Source: Homoserinimonas sedimenticola
GTDB lineage: Bacteria; Actinomycetota; Actinomycetes; Actinomycetales; Microbacteriaceae
Length of the DNA stretch: 64,000 nucleotides
Assembly (NCBI RefSeq): GCF_026094475.1
Contig: NZ_JAPELL010000001.1
Span: forward strand, 519,165 to 583,164
Direction: 5' to 3'
The notes under the pieces are model-generated. The model had not been told where the DNA came from. It saw only the letters and a list, made by a program, of their open reading frames with translations, and searched no databases. Numbering within the stretch: position 1 is the first letter of the stretch; every line of letters begins with the position of its first letter. Below are positions 36,690-45,322 of this stretch, one piece after another. The position numbers were made by a program, and so were the translations under genes.

Positions 36690-36694
36690 GGTCA

Positions 36695-36724
36695 ATACTA
36701 GTCGAAACCTCGGGAGCCGGTCAA
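36695..36724 (-). promoter_or_regulatory. promoter of the rplU-rpmA-obg operon
   Basis: TTGACC (36724-36719) and TAGTAT (36700-36695) with an 18-bp spacer on the minus strand. The -35 element overlaps the stop codon of the upstream membrane protein gene. Predicted start near 36688, leader about 100 nt. Confidence 0.65.
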
Positions 36725-37287
36725 ACCTCGTCCATATTACCCGAGGATGCGGGGCTCACCCGCCCGACTCGCGGCCAGCACCACCAGACGAGAAGAACCA
36801 GGGCCACGACGGGAGCCGCCTGCGCGAACACCGAGATGCCGGTGTGCACGGCCGAGCGGACGCCCTCAAGGACGTCCCAGCCGCCGTAGGCGAGGGGGAA
36901 GGAGTTGCCGAAGAACGGGCCGGGCACACGGAAGCCCTGTGTCAGTGCCACGAGGACGCTGCACAGTAGCGCGCCTGCGGCCCCCAGAGCGGCGGCCACG
37001 AGTGCGCGCAGCCCCACCTGTGAGAGGCTCAGCACCCGCGACACGGGTGCTACGTACCACAGAGAGAACCACGCTCCCACCGCGAAGGGAAGCGCCACCA
37101 CGAGCATCCAACGGATGCCACTGCCCATCAACGAGAGGAGAAGACCATCCTGGGGAACGAGGATGGCGGAGGCAATGATCTGCAGCCACTGCTGCAGCAG
37201 CAGGACAACCACGACAGCAACCGCAAGCACGATCGCGATCGAGAGCCTGCCACGCTCCCTGCGAACAGGAAACTCTTCTGCTGCCAT
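36721..37287 (-). CDS. hypothetical membrane protein
   Basis: A 188-residue protein with four hydrophobic segments (about 15-45, 60-80, 90-115 and 155-175). The last helix contains VVALVLLVWWCWPRVG. I do not recognise the family. It is divergent from the DUF4031 gene, with 41 bp between start codons, and its stop overlaps the rplU promoter. No catalytic motif is visible. Confidence 0.6.
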   Translation of the reverse strand: MAAEEFPVRRERGRLSIAIVLAVAVVVVLLLQQWLQIIASAILVPQDGLLLSLMGSGIRWMLVVALPFAVGAWFSLWYVAPVSRVLSLSQVGLRALVAAALGAAGALLCSVLVALTQGFRVPGPFFGNSFPLAYGGWDVLEGVRSAVHTGISVFAQAAPVVALVLLVWWCWPRVGRVSPASSGNMDEV

Positions 37288-37315
37288 CCGTGTCGCTCCC
37301 CTTCTCCGAACTGTC

Positions 37316-37321
37316 TAGACT
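37316..37321 (+). promoter_or_regulatory. -10 box for a probable leaderless mRNA (DUF4031 gene)
   Basis: TAGACT ends 7 nt before the ATG at 37329, with no ribosome site between. Confidence 0.5.
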
Positions 37322-37328
37322 CACCGCC

Positions 37329-37604
37329 ATGGCCGTGCTGATAGACCACCCTATGTGGCCCGCGCACGGGACCCTATGGGCTCACCTCGTGAGCGACAGC
37401 TCCCTCGATGAACTCCACGAGTTCGCCGCCCTCGCCGGCCTCCCCCGCCGCGGATTCGACCGCGACCACTACGACGTGCCCGCTGACCGCGTGCCCGCCC
37501 TCGTCACCCTCGGTGCGGAACCGGTCAGCAACCGGGAGCTCGTGCGCCGACTCGAAGCGAGCGGGCTGAGGGTCAGCCAGCGCCAGCGCCGCGGCATCCG
37601 ATGA
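37329..37604 (+). CDS. DUF4031 domain-containing protein
   Basis: A 91-residue protein opening MAVLIDHPMWPAHGTLWAHL, then HEFAALAGLPRRGFDRDHYD and a C-terminal basic helix. This sequence is characteristic of DUF4031, a small actinobacterial family of unknown function. The first in-frame codon at 37290 is rejected because the family begins at MAVLIDHP and a -10 box sits 7 nt upstream of this ATG. It stands alone between a divergent membrane protein gene and a convergent one. Confidence 0.85.
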   Translation: MAVLIDHPMWPAHGTLWAHLVSDSSLDELHEFAALAGLPRRGFDRDHYDVPADRVPALVTLGAEPVSNRELVRRLEASGLRVSQRQRRGIR

Positions 37605-37657
37605 TCAGCGCCGCGGCACCCGATGACTCAGCGCCGCATCCGTTGACTCAACGGGCG

Positions 37658-39091
37658 TCACCAGGCGATGCCGAAGCCGGGGACGTCGGCGACGCGACGG
37701 CCGGTCGCAATGTCGACGAGGACCGTGCGGATGGTGTCAGCACGGGCGAACGGGTAGTAGGCATCTGAGACAGCGGTCGCGACATCCGGGACGAACTCGA
37801 CGGCGACGAACTGGCCGTTGGGCGACACGCTGATCTCGTCGATCGACCCCGCGCCGCTCTCGCTCAGGAAGAGGCTTCGCGATTCGACGCCGTCGTCGGC
37901 AACGACACGGCTCACGAACACGCCCGCCTCGGGGTCGTAGACGCTCACCTTCTGCACCCGGGCAGGGCCGGCCTGGAGGAGCTCCACCTCCCCGCCGAAG
38001 GGAACGACCCCGTCGATCGGGGACGGCCCGAACGGCTCGGCAGACCCGTCGGCCAGCGAAAGCACGATCGTGTCGTAGAGATCGCGCACGATGGCCGTGC
38101 TGCCATCGGCGGAGATATCGTCGAGCCCCTCCCAGATGCCCAGCGGCACAGCCGGGTCCTCACCTCGCGGATCGATCAGGAGTAGTGACTGGTCGGTCGC
38201 CAGGGCAGCGATCGCCCCCTGCGGGGGCACGAAGGCCCAATCGCTGACCGAGAGGGAGTCGCCCGTAAGACCGTGTACAGGCGAGGGTGTGTGCGCCCCT
38301 TCGAGGTCCATCCAGAAGAGGGTCTGGGCGTACTCTCGGGCCAAGGGGTCACCCGCACTCGTGAAGCGGAAACCCACGGCGAAACCGGAGTTGGCCTGCA
38401 GCTCGTCGAGCGTGCCCGCGCCGGGAAGCTCGATCTCTTCGACCGCGCCATCGAAGAGGCTCACGATCGAAAGGCGGTGGTCGTCGCTCGCAGCCTCCGT
38501 CACGACCGCGAGCGCCTGCCCCGCGACCACGAAGTCGAGGATGCGCTCGTCACGATACACGGCGACAAGCCCCGTCAGTCCCTCCGCCGTCAACTCCCCC
38601 GCCTGGATGACGTCCTGCTCCCCCGAGCCGGGCTCGGCCCGGTCGAGGAGGTGGACCGTCTCGGGCTCCGTGCGGAACTCGTGCCGAAGAGTGGCGGGAC
38701 GTTCCTGGTAGGGGCTCGTGACATCCGAGACCTCGACGACATAGTCGGTGCCGTAGTGGAGACTCTGCTCGAACTCGATCGAGATCACATCACCATCGGT
38801 CGACACCGTGAACGGCGCCGCCGGCGTGATCGTCACCTGATCCTCGGCGACCTGCGCGACCGCCTGATTCGTGAACAGGCGCAATTGCTGCCCTGGCTGC
38901 TGGACGACGAGAGCGGGGTCTACGACGGCCGAGGCCAGCTTCGGCCCCTGAAATGTCGTGAGGCCGAGGAAGACGAGGCACAGGACGGCGAGGACAACGA
39001 CGCTCCCGGTGAAGGCTCGCTGAAAATCGCCTTCACCGTCACCGGAGTCACGGCGCGGGCGCCGGGGGGCGCCCCTAGGGTCGTCGATCAA
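37658..39091 (-). CDS. membrane-anchored protein with Ig-like and beta-propeller-like regions
   Basis: A 477-residue protein with a basic cytoplasmic N terminus, one transmembrane helix at about residues 28-50 (VVVLAVLCLVFLGLTTF), and a long extracytoplasmic part. Residues 60-140 look like an Ig-like fold domain (ITPAAPFTVSTDGDVISIEF, YGTDYVVEVSDV). The rest repeats strand-rich units of about 45 residues (RILDFVVAGQALAVVTE, DDISADGSTAIVRDL, SIDEISVSPNGQFVAVEF) that suggest a beta-propeller. Its start overlaps the stop of the TIGR03943-like gene by 4 bp, so it is likely part of the same operon as the permease pair. Confidence 0.72.
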   Translation of the reverse strand: MIDDPRGAPRRPRRDSGDGEGDFQRAFTGSVVVLAVLCLVFLGLTTFQGPKLASAVVDPALVVQQPGQQLRLFTNQAVAQVAEDQVTITPAAPFTVSTDGDVISIEFEQSLHYGTDYVVEVSDVTSPYQERPATLRHEFRTEPETVHLLDRAEPGSGEQDVIQAGELTAEGLTGLVAVYRDERILDFVVAGQALAVVTEAASDDHRLSIVSLFDGAVEEIELPGAGTLDELQANSGFAVGFRFTSAGDPLAREYAQTLFWMDLEGAHTPSPVHGLTGDSLSVSDWAFVPPQGAIAALATDQSLLLIDPRGEDPAVPLGIWEGLDDISADGSTAIVRDLYDTIVLSLADGSAEPFGPSPIDGVVPFGGEVELLQAGPARVQKVSVYDPEAGVFVSRVVADDGVESRSLFLSESGAGSIDEISVSPNGQFVAVEFVPDVATAVSDAYYPFARADTIRTVLVDIATGRRVADVPGFGIAW

Positions 39092-39906
39092 TAGAGGTAC
39101 GGCTCCTCGGGCTGATCCACGGGCACGATCTCCTCGGGAATCAGTGCGAGCGGCTGTGCGCTGCCCCGACTCGGGTTGGTGTCGAATGTTCCCGTGACCT
39201 CCACCCAGGCGTCGGGACTGAACTCCCCCTGCCAGTCCGGAAGGTACACGGGAACGCCCACAGGCTGGGCGTCCACAGCGCAGCAGGTCACCTTGAAGCG
39301 TGAGACGTAGAAGGAGTTCTCCGGATCATCGCTGTCGGGCGTGATGAAGCCGAGCACCTCGGCCGGCTTGTCGGCGTAGAACGCACGATCTGACGTCTGA
39401 CGCAGCAGCGACGCCCAGTCGAGCACGGTGAAGGAGGCGGATGCCCCGGCAACGCTCGCCGCTTCAGTGACAGACTCGTCCACCTCGCCGAGAGCCGTGC
39501 TGTTGATCTCGCGCTGTGACGCCGTCGCGGTCGTGAGGGTTGCGGGCGGAATGATGACGAGCGCGAGAGCGAGTGCACCGGCGAGCACCGATCCGGTGAG
39601 TGATGCGGCGCGCGCGAGCCTGCGGGGCTGCTCACCCTCTGTCGCTCCCCTCCCCGCGACGAGGCCCGCCACCACGAAGACGACGCCGATGAGAGCCATC
39701 GCGACCGTGAAGACGACGTAGCGCGGGTGGATGTAGAGCACCAGCTGCCCCGTCGCGGCGAGCCAGAGCGTCGATACGAGCACTGCGGCCGCGAGAGCGA
39801 GCCCCTGCCAGCGACGCCAGGCATCCCACACTCGCTGCCCGCGGGTGCCCCCGTGTTCGTGATGGTGCGCGTGGGCGTGCGCCCCATGCTTTTCGTCAGA
39901 AGACAT
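39088..39906 (-). CDS. TIGR03943/UPF0703-like membrane protein (YcgQ type)
   Basis: A 272-residue protein. The N terminus is His-rich (HGAHAHAHHHEHGG), then come three to four transmembrane helices and a conserved soluble C-terminal domain containing FVSRFKVTCCAVDAQPVGVP-like text and WVEVTGTFD. Family members are encoded beside UPF0718 permeases, as here; in Bacillus the pair is YcgQ-YcgR. The His-rich tail suggests metal handling, but the transported species is not established. It overlaps the permease gene by 11 bp. Confidence 0.82.
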   Translation of the reverse strand: MSSDEKHGAHAHAHHHEHGGTRGQRVWDAWRRWQGLALAAAVLVSTLWLAATGQLVLYIHPRYVVFTVAMALIGVVFVVAGLVAGRGATEGEQPRRLARAASLTGSVLAGALALALVIIPPATLTTATASQREINSTALGEVDESVTEAASVAGASASFTVLDWASLLRQTSDRAFYADKPAEVLGFITPDSDDPENSFYVSRFKVTCCAVDAQPVGVPVYLPDWQGEFSPDAWVEVTGTFDTNPSRGSAQPLALIPEEIVPVDQPEEPYLY

Positions 39907-40948
39907 AGTTCACCGCCAATCCGATGCCCGCGCTCAGGAGCGCCACGAGCACCGTGATGCGCACGAGCACCGCCGTCGTGAAGGTCGTGCGCAAGAGAGC
40001 CAGCATCTTGATGTCGATGATCGGGCCGAAGAGCAGGAATGTTGCGATCGAGCCCGGCATGAACGTCGATGCGAAGGGCAGGATGAAGAAGGCGTCCACG
40101 TTGGAGCAGACCGAGATGATGAAAGCGAGAGCCATCATCGCGAGGATCGACCAGAGCGGATTGCTCCCGAGGGTCACGAGAACATCGCGTGGCACGGCCA
40201 CCTGCACAAGTCCAGCGATGAGGGAGCCGATGAAGAGGGCAGGCATGATGACACCCATTTCGCGAACGAAGAGTGTCACGCTGCGGTTCCAGCGTCCGCC
40301 ACGACCGTGCGGCTCCCCCGCCGCGCACTCCGCTGCGAATCCGCTCGAGAGAAGGCTCTCGGGCGCCGGATGCTTGCTGAATACCCAGCCGATGAGGTTG
40401 GCGATGAGAAACCCGCCGAGCAGCCGTGCCACGAGGATGCCGTCGTCGAAGCCGAACGCCTGGTGGGTCGTGATGATCGTGACGGGGTTGAGGATGGGGG
40501 CAGCGAGCAGGAAGGTCATCGACTCCGACACCGAGAAGCCGCGAAGCACCAGCCCTCTCGCGAGCGGCACGTTGCCGCACTCGCAGACGGGGAGGAACAT
40601 ACCCAAGAACGACACCATCGCGCGACGCGCCCACGGGTTGCGCGGCATAGCCCGGCTGATCCACCGGTCCGGGATCCAGTGCTGCACGACGATCGACAGC
40701 ACGACACCGAGGATGACGAAGGGCAGCGACTCGATGATGACGCTGATGCTGAGCGTCAGCAGGTCTTGCGCGGTGTTCGGCAGGCTGGGGAGGCCAAGCT
40801 CCGGAGTCAGTGCACGGATTGCGAAGAGCGACGCGATTCCGAGAAGCCCCAGCACGAGGCCGATGATCGCCGCGGGACTCGGCCCGCGCGGCGGCGGAGC
40901 GGGTTCGTCGGGGCGACGTCCCAGCTCAACGTAGACTCGCGTGCTCAT
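39896..40948 (-). CDS. UPF0718-family permease (YcgR type)
   Basis: A 350-residue membrane protein with about eight hydrophobic helices. The repeats SFLGMFLPVCECGNVPLARG and FIISVCSNVDAFFILPFAS are the conserved cysteine-containing segments of the UPF0718/DUF318 permease family, which also includes the organoarsenic exporter ArsP. The adjacent gene encodes the usual partner of this family. Substrate not known; a metal or a small thiol-reactive compound is plausible from the conserved Cys and the His-rich partner. Confidence 0.85.
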   Translation of the reverse strand: MSTRVYVELGRRPDEPAPPPRGPSPAAIIGLVLGLLGIASLFAIRALTPELGLPSLPNTAQDLLTLSISVIIESLPFVILGVVLSIVVQHWIPDRWISRAMPRNPWARRAMVSFLGMFLPVCECGNVPLARGLVLRGFSVSESMTFLLAAPILNPVTIITTHQAFGFDDGILVARLLGGFLIANLIGWVFSKHPAPESLLSSGFAAECAAGEPHGRGGRWNRSVTLFVREMGVIMPALFIGSLIAGLVQVAVPRDVLVTLGSNPLWSILAMMALAFIISVCSNVDAFFILPFASTFMPGSIATFLLFGPIIDIKMLALLRTTFTTAVLVRITVLVALLSAGIGLAVNYVF

Positions 40949-40996
40949 CGTGCTCCATGATCACATGCCCCAGCTGGGCTTCCCGGTAGCTGCGGT

Positions 40997-43630
40997 TCAG
41001 TCGTCGGCCGTGAGCGCCTGAGCCGTGCCCGCCTGAACCACGCCGGAGCTTGAGGCGCGGCGGGAACCGCGCGACCGCCCCTGACCGGGCTGCTTGGGCT
41101 CGGGCAGAGCGTCGAGAACCGACCCCAGGAACTGCTCGGCGTCCTGGCTGCTGACCTTGCGCTGCGACCGCGCCGCCTTGACGGGGATATCCAGGATCTG
41201 CACGACCTCGTCTTCCTGCGTCGCCTCGACGGAGGCTGCGTCAGGAGTGCGAGCATCCGTCGCAGGATCAGAGGCGGAGGAGCCCTCGGCATCCGGTGCT
41301 GACTTCGCTCGTGAGCGGCGCGACCGACCGGACTTGGGCGCCGTCGTCTCGGGAACCTCGGCACCCGATTCGACCTCCGGCTTCTCCTCGCCCGACGGAT
41401 CCGTTTCGGCATGCGGTGCGATCGTGCTCGCTGCGATCTGAGCGAGGGCGTTCTTCACGTCCTCCGTGATCGCATGCGTGCCCGAGGCCTTGGCGCCGCC
41501 ATTGGAGCCATTGCCGCTACCGTTTCCGTTGCCATTTCCGTTGCCATTGCCGCTGCCGCTGCCATTGCTCTTGCCGCGTCCGCGACGAGAGTCGGGCTGC
41601 GACGACTGGCGGTGCCGTGTGATGGGGTCGTGGTGCACGATGATGCCGCGCCCGGCGCAGCTCTCGCACGGCTCGCTGAAGGACTCGAGAAGCCCGAGGC
41701 CAAGCTTCTTGCGCGTCATCTGCACGAGACCGAGCGAGGTGACCTCTGCCACCTGGTGCTTCGTGCGGTCGCGGCTCAGGCACTCGACGAGGCGACGCAG
41801 TACCAGGTCGCGATTCGACTCGAGCACCATGTCGATGAAGTCGACGACGATGATGCCGCCGATGTCGCGCAACCTCAACTGGCGCACGATCTCCTCGGCC
41901 GCCTCGAGGTTGTTCTTGGTGACGGTCTCCTCGAGGTTGCCGCCCGAGCCGACAAACTTGCCCGTGTTGACGTCGACAACCGTCATTGCCTCCGTACGGT
42001 CGATCACGAGCGAACCGCCCGAGGGCAGCCAGACCTTGCGATCGAGCGCCTTCTCGATCTGCTCGCTTATGCGGTACTCGTCGAAGGAGTCCTTCTCCCC
42101 CGCGTGCGCCTCGACGCGGTCCACCAGGTCGGGGGCGACCTGGCTGAGGTAGTTCGTGATCGTCTGTCGGGCATCCGCCCCTTCGATCACGAGCTTCTGG
42201 AAGTCCTCGTTGAAGACATCGCGCACGATCTTGACGAGCAGGTCCGGCTCGCTGTGCAGAAGCGCGGGCGCATTGACGCTCTCCAGCGAGGAGCTGATGG
42301 CCGTCCACTGCGAGGTCAGTCGGTTGACGTCGAGCGTCAGTTGCTCCTCCGTCGCCCCCTCGGCAGCCGTGCGCACGATGACGCCCGTGTTGTCAGGAAG
42401 CACCTCCTTGAGGATCTTCTTGAGCCGCGCGCGCTCCGTGTCGGGGAGCTTGCGACTGATGCCGTTCATCGAACCGTTCGGCACGTAGACGAGGTAACGC
42501 CCCGGAAGCGAGACCTGGCTCGTGAGCCGGGCACCCTTGTGCCCGACCGGGTCCTTCGTCACCTGCACGAGCACCTTGTCGCCCGGCTTGAGGGCGAGCT
42601 CGATGCGCCTCGCCTGATTCTTGCCCTCCGCGGAATTCTCCGCGGCGGCCTCCCAGTCGACTTCTCCCGAGTACAGCACAGCGTTGCGGCCTCGGCCGAT
42701 GTCGACGAACGCCGCCTCCATGCTCGGCAGAACGTTCTGCACGCGCCCTAGATAGACGTTGCCGATGAGGGATGCCTCTTGCGACTGTGCCACGTAGTGC
42801 TCCACGAGCACCCCGTCCTCGAGCACGCCGATCTGAATCCGGTTGTTCTTCTGGCGCACGACCATGACGCGATCGACGCTCTCGCGACGGGCGAGGAACT
42901 CCGCCTCGGTGACGACAGGACGACGGCGTCCCGCGTCCCGACCATCGCGCCGACGCTGCTTCTTTGCCTCAAGCCGGGTCGACCCGCGCACCTTTTGCGG
43001 CTCGTTCGAGGGCTCCTGCTGCTGGCGCGGCTGACGCTGCTGACGACCCGACTGCGACTTCTCCGCAGTCTCGGCGCCCTTCTCCTCTTCGGTGGAGCGA
43101 CGACGAGAGCGGCGGCGCGACGACGAGGGGGGCGTCTCGTCTCCGGGGCGGTCATCGTCACTCCGCGGCGGAAGCATGGTCGGCAGGTCGGGGGCACGGA
43201 ACAGGAGGGAGGTCGTCGAGGTCGCGACAAGCGGCTCAAAAGACGGCGCGCCGCTCTCGGCTGGAGACTTCTTCTCGGCCGCAGTGAGGGCCGAGGCCTC
43301 CGTCGCGCCGGGCTCCTGCGCCGACGTCACGCTCGCAGCCTCAGGGTCGTGCGCTGCGTCGGTGACCTGCGCTGTCTCGGTGACCTGCGCTGTGTTGGTG
43401 ACCTGCGCTGCCTCGGTGACCTGCGCTGTCTCGGTGACCTGCGCTGGCGCACCGACCTGCTCCGTTTCAGAAGCCTCGGTTGTCTCAGGCGCCTTCGCTG
43501 CCTCAGGAGCCTGCTCGGTCGCGCTGGACTGTTCCGTTAGCTTGGCTCGGCGACCACCGAACAGCCTGACTCGCTTGCGCGTCCCCTCATTCTTCGTTCC
43601 GCCGTCATTGTTCTCGTTTGTCTCCACCAT
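40997..43630 (-). CDS. rne: ribonuclease E/G family endoribonuclease
   Basis: An 877-residue protein from the ATG at 43630. Residues about 1-240 and 700-877 are low-complexity and charged. The catalytic core begins with an S1 domain (NRIQIGVLEDGVLVEHYV, IGNVYLGRVQNVLPSMEAAF). It has 5'-sensor/RNase H-like parts and the metal site GGIIVVDFIDMV with two Asp, followed by the zinc-link segment EPCESCAGRG. The core-in-the-middle layout is typical of actinobacterial RNase E. The C-terminal region has a Gly-Asn run and basic patches. It initiates mRNA decay and rRNA processing. An upstream in-frame ATG at 43660 is less likely. Confidence 0.95.
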   Translation of the reverse strand: MVETNENNDGGTKNEGTRKRVRLFGGRRAKLTEQSSATEQAPEAAKAPETTEASETEQVGAPAQVTETAQVTEAAQVTNTAQVTETAQVTDAAHDPEAASVTSAQEPGATEASALTAAEKKSPAESGAPSFEPLVATSTTSLLFRAPDLPTMLPPRSDDDRPGDETPPSSSRRRSRRRSTEEEKGAETAEKSQSGRQQRQPRQQQEPSNEPQKVRGSTRLEAKKQRRRDGRDAGRRRPVVTEAEFLARRESVDRVMVVRQKNNRIQIGVLEDGVLVEHYVAQSQEASLIGNVYLGRVQNVLPSMEAAFVDIGRGRNAVLYSGEVDWEAAAENSAEGKNQARRIELALKPGDKVLVQVTKDPVGHKGARLTSQVSLPGRYLVYVPNGSMNGISRKLPDTERARLKKILKEVLPDNTGVIVRTAAEGATEEQLTLDVNRLTSQWTAISSSLESVNAPALLHSEPDLLVKIVRDVFNEDFQKLVIEGADARQTITNYLSQVAPDLVDRVEAHAGEKDSFDEYRISEQIEKALDRKVWLPSGGSLVIDRTEAMTVVDVNTGKFVGSGGNLEETVTKNNLEAAEEIVRQLRLRDIGGIIVVDFIDMVLESNRDLVLRRLVECLSRDRTKHQVAEVTSLGLVQMTRKKLGLGLLESFSEPCESCAGRGIIVHHDPITRHRQSSQPDSRRGRGKSNGSGSGNGNGNGNGNGSGNGSNGGAKASGTHAITEDVKNALAQIAASTIAPHAETDPSGEEKPEVESGAEVPETTAPKSGRSRRSRAKSAPDAEGSSASDPATDARTPDAASVEATQEDEVVQILDIPVKAARSQRKVSSQDAEQFLGSVLDALPEPKQPGQGRSRGSRRASSSGVVQAGTAQALTADD
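41506..41575 (-). repeat. low-complexity (Asn-Gly/Ser-Gly) codon run in rne
   Basis: Hexamer-based repeats of the type CCATTTCCGTTG/CCGCTG encode alternating Gly-Asn and Gly-Ser residues (GNGNGNGNGS) in the linker after the zinc-link. A flexible, length-variable linker. Confidence 0.8.
43361..43450 (-). repeat. 18-bp tandem repeat, five copies, in rne N-terminal linker
   Basis: Five head-to-tail units beginning GGTGACCTGCGCTG, with 1-4 differences each in the last four bases, encode AQVTxx hexapeptides (AQVTET, AQVTNT and similar) in the disordered N-terminal region of the ribonuclease. Confidence 0.9.
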
Positions 43631-44009
43631 CGCTGGTGCACTCCTAAGCCGATGCGGCAAACCGCGCTGCCCACCGGAACTCTCTCGGGGCCCGCCTCGG
43701 CGGTCCCGCTAATCCTTACGACGCGTTTCGGGCGGATGCATCCTGATGGCATCGGCCCGGTCTCGCTCGTCTTGTCTTCGTTCGGTACTGCACGCCCGGC
43801 GTGCCATGTCTGCGACGATCTCGTCGCTCACGTCGCATGCGACGCGGAATGGCAGACCGGAAAGCTCTCATTTGTTGTCGCCGTGAGCGCGGCTCGCGAC
43901 GAACATCTCCCAAATTATCGCACGCCTTGTCGAGAGTCCCGCATTCGAGGGACGCATGTTGCCTCTCGAGACAACGGAACTGGGGGCCAGAGCGTGTCAG
44001 GATTGAGGC
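43631..44009. other. rne leader and divergent promoter region (no gene)
   Basis: This 379-bp stretch has no convincing gene. On the minus strand GATAAT (43919-43914) is a very good -10 box about 280 nt before the rne ATG, so rne probably has a long leader as in E. coli, where the leader mediates autoregulation. Between it and the VKOR gene lies an imperfect hairpin (TTGTCGAGAG at 43927 with CTCTCGAGACAA at 43963). Confidence 0.4.
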
Positions 44010-44825
44010 ATGGCCGACGCACTTCTCACCCCCGGCGGACGCCGGACGGCGGGCATCATCATCGCCGCCCTCGGAGTGATCGGGTGGATCGTGTGCTTCG
44101 TCTCGACCCTGCAGACGTTTGAGGGCATGGACACGGAGTCGCCCCTTCCCGTCCTGATTCTGGGGATTCCCGCAACCGCCGCAGGACTCGTCGCCTGCAC
44201 CCTCCTCATCGGCACCGGCGTCGTCCTCGCCGTGACGCGCGCGGATGCAGCATCCGATCGTCGCCCCGTCTCTGGGAGTCTGCTCGCTCTCGCCGCCGCG
44301 GTGGGCCTGCTCGCGGCGTGGTCGCTCACGGCCGACAAGGTCGTCACTCTCACGGAACCCAACACGGAACTCGAGTGCAATTTCAGTCTGCTCGTGCAGT
44401 GCGGGGCGAACCTGGCGTCGTGGCAGGGCGCGCTCTTCGGCTTCCCCAACCCCCTGCTCGGCCTCGTCGGCTGGTCGGCCGTGCTCGTGGTGGCGGCGGC
44501 CATGTTCGCGGGTGTGCGACTGCCGACGTGGCTCTGGTCGATCTTCACACTGGGGGTCGTTGGGGCGATGGCATTCGTCATCTGGCTCATCAGTCAGAGC
44601 ATCTTCGTGCTCAACACCCTCTGCCCATGGTGCATGGTGACGTGGGCTGTGACGATCCCGGTCTTCTGGTACTGCCTCGGCGAGTGGGCGGCAAGAAGTG
44701 GCCGAGCCGGCATGGCGAAGGTCGGCCGCACCGCCCTCGGATGGCTGCCGCTGCTGACAGTACTCGGTTACCTCACCGTCGCCGTCGTCGCTCAGATCGG
44801 GCTTGACCTCATCTCGTATCTCTGA
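44010..44825 (+). CDS. vitamin K epoxide reductase family protein
   Basis: A 271-residue membrane protein with about six hydrophobic helices. The VKOR signature is present: a loop Cys pair (LECNFSLLVQCGANL), the Ser-containing QGALFGFPNPLLGLVGWS and the catalytic CPWC in LNTLCPWCMVTWAV. In Actinobacteria these proteins re-oxidise DsbA-like partners and pass electrons to menaquinone, supporting disulfide formation outside the membrane. The gene stands alone, divergent from rne and convergent with ndk. No DsbA partner is visible nearby. Confidence 0.92.
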   Translation: MADALLTPGGRRTAGIIIAALGVIGWIVCFVSTLQTFEGMDTESPLPVLILGIPATAAGLVACTLLIGTGVVLAVTRADAASDRRPVSGSLLALAAAVGLLAAWSLTADKVVTLTEPNTELECNFSLLVQCGANLASWQGALFGFPNPLLGLVGWSAVLVVAAAMFAGVRLPTWLWSIFTLGVVGAMAFVIWLISQSIFVLNTLCPWCMVTWAVTIPVFWYCLGEWAARSGRAGMAKVGRTALGWLPLLTVLGYLTVAVVAQIGLDLISYL

Positions 44826-44875
44826 GGCCGAGCACCCTCACGGCGCGGACGACGGCGACGGAATGTGGGCGTGAG

Positions 44876-45292
44876 TCAGGCGAACCAGAGGGCGAGTTCG
44901 CGTGTGGCCGACTCGGGCGAGTCGCTGCCGTGCACGAGGTTCTGCTGCACCCGCAGTCCCCAGTCGCGGCCGAGGTCGCCGCGGATGGTTCCGGGGGCAG
45001 CCGTCGTGGGGTCTGTCGTGCCCGCGAGCGAACGGAAACCCTCGATCACCCGGTTGCCGGCGATGCGGATGGCGACGACGGGGCCGCTCTCCATGAACTC
45101 GACGAGGGGCTCGTAGAAGGGCTTGCCCTCGTGCTCCGCGTAGTGCTGCGCGAGCAGGTCGCGATCGGGCTGCACGAGCCTTAGGTCGACAAGCTGGTAC
45201 CCCTTGGCCTCGATGCGACGGAGGATCTCCCCCGTGAGTCCGCGGGCGACTCCATCCGGCTTGACGAGGACGAGTGTCTCTTCGATCTCCAT
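44876..45292 (-). CDS. ndk: nucleoside diphosphate kinase
   Basis: A 138-residue enzyme that balances NTP pools. ETLVLVKPDGVARGLTGEI opens the fold, and LVHGSDSPESATREL carries the active-site His just before GSDS. RIAGNRVIEGFRSLAGTTDP is also typical. It is downstream of the DUF4233 gene in the usual folC-DUF4233-ndk order, after a 30-bp gap. Confidence 0.97.
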   Translation of the reverse strand: MEIEETLVLVKPDGVARGLTGEILRRIEAKGYQLVDLRLVQPDRDLLAQHYAEHEGKPFYEPLVEFMESGPVVAIRIAGNRVIEGFRSLAGTTDPTTAAPGTIRGDLGRDWGLRVQQNLVHGSDSPESATRELALWFA

Positions 45293-45322
45293 GCGTTCTC
45301 CTTCTTTCTGGGGGTGTTCGGT

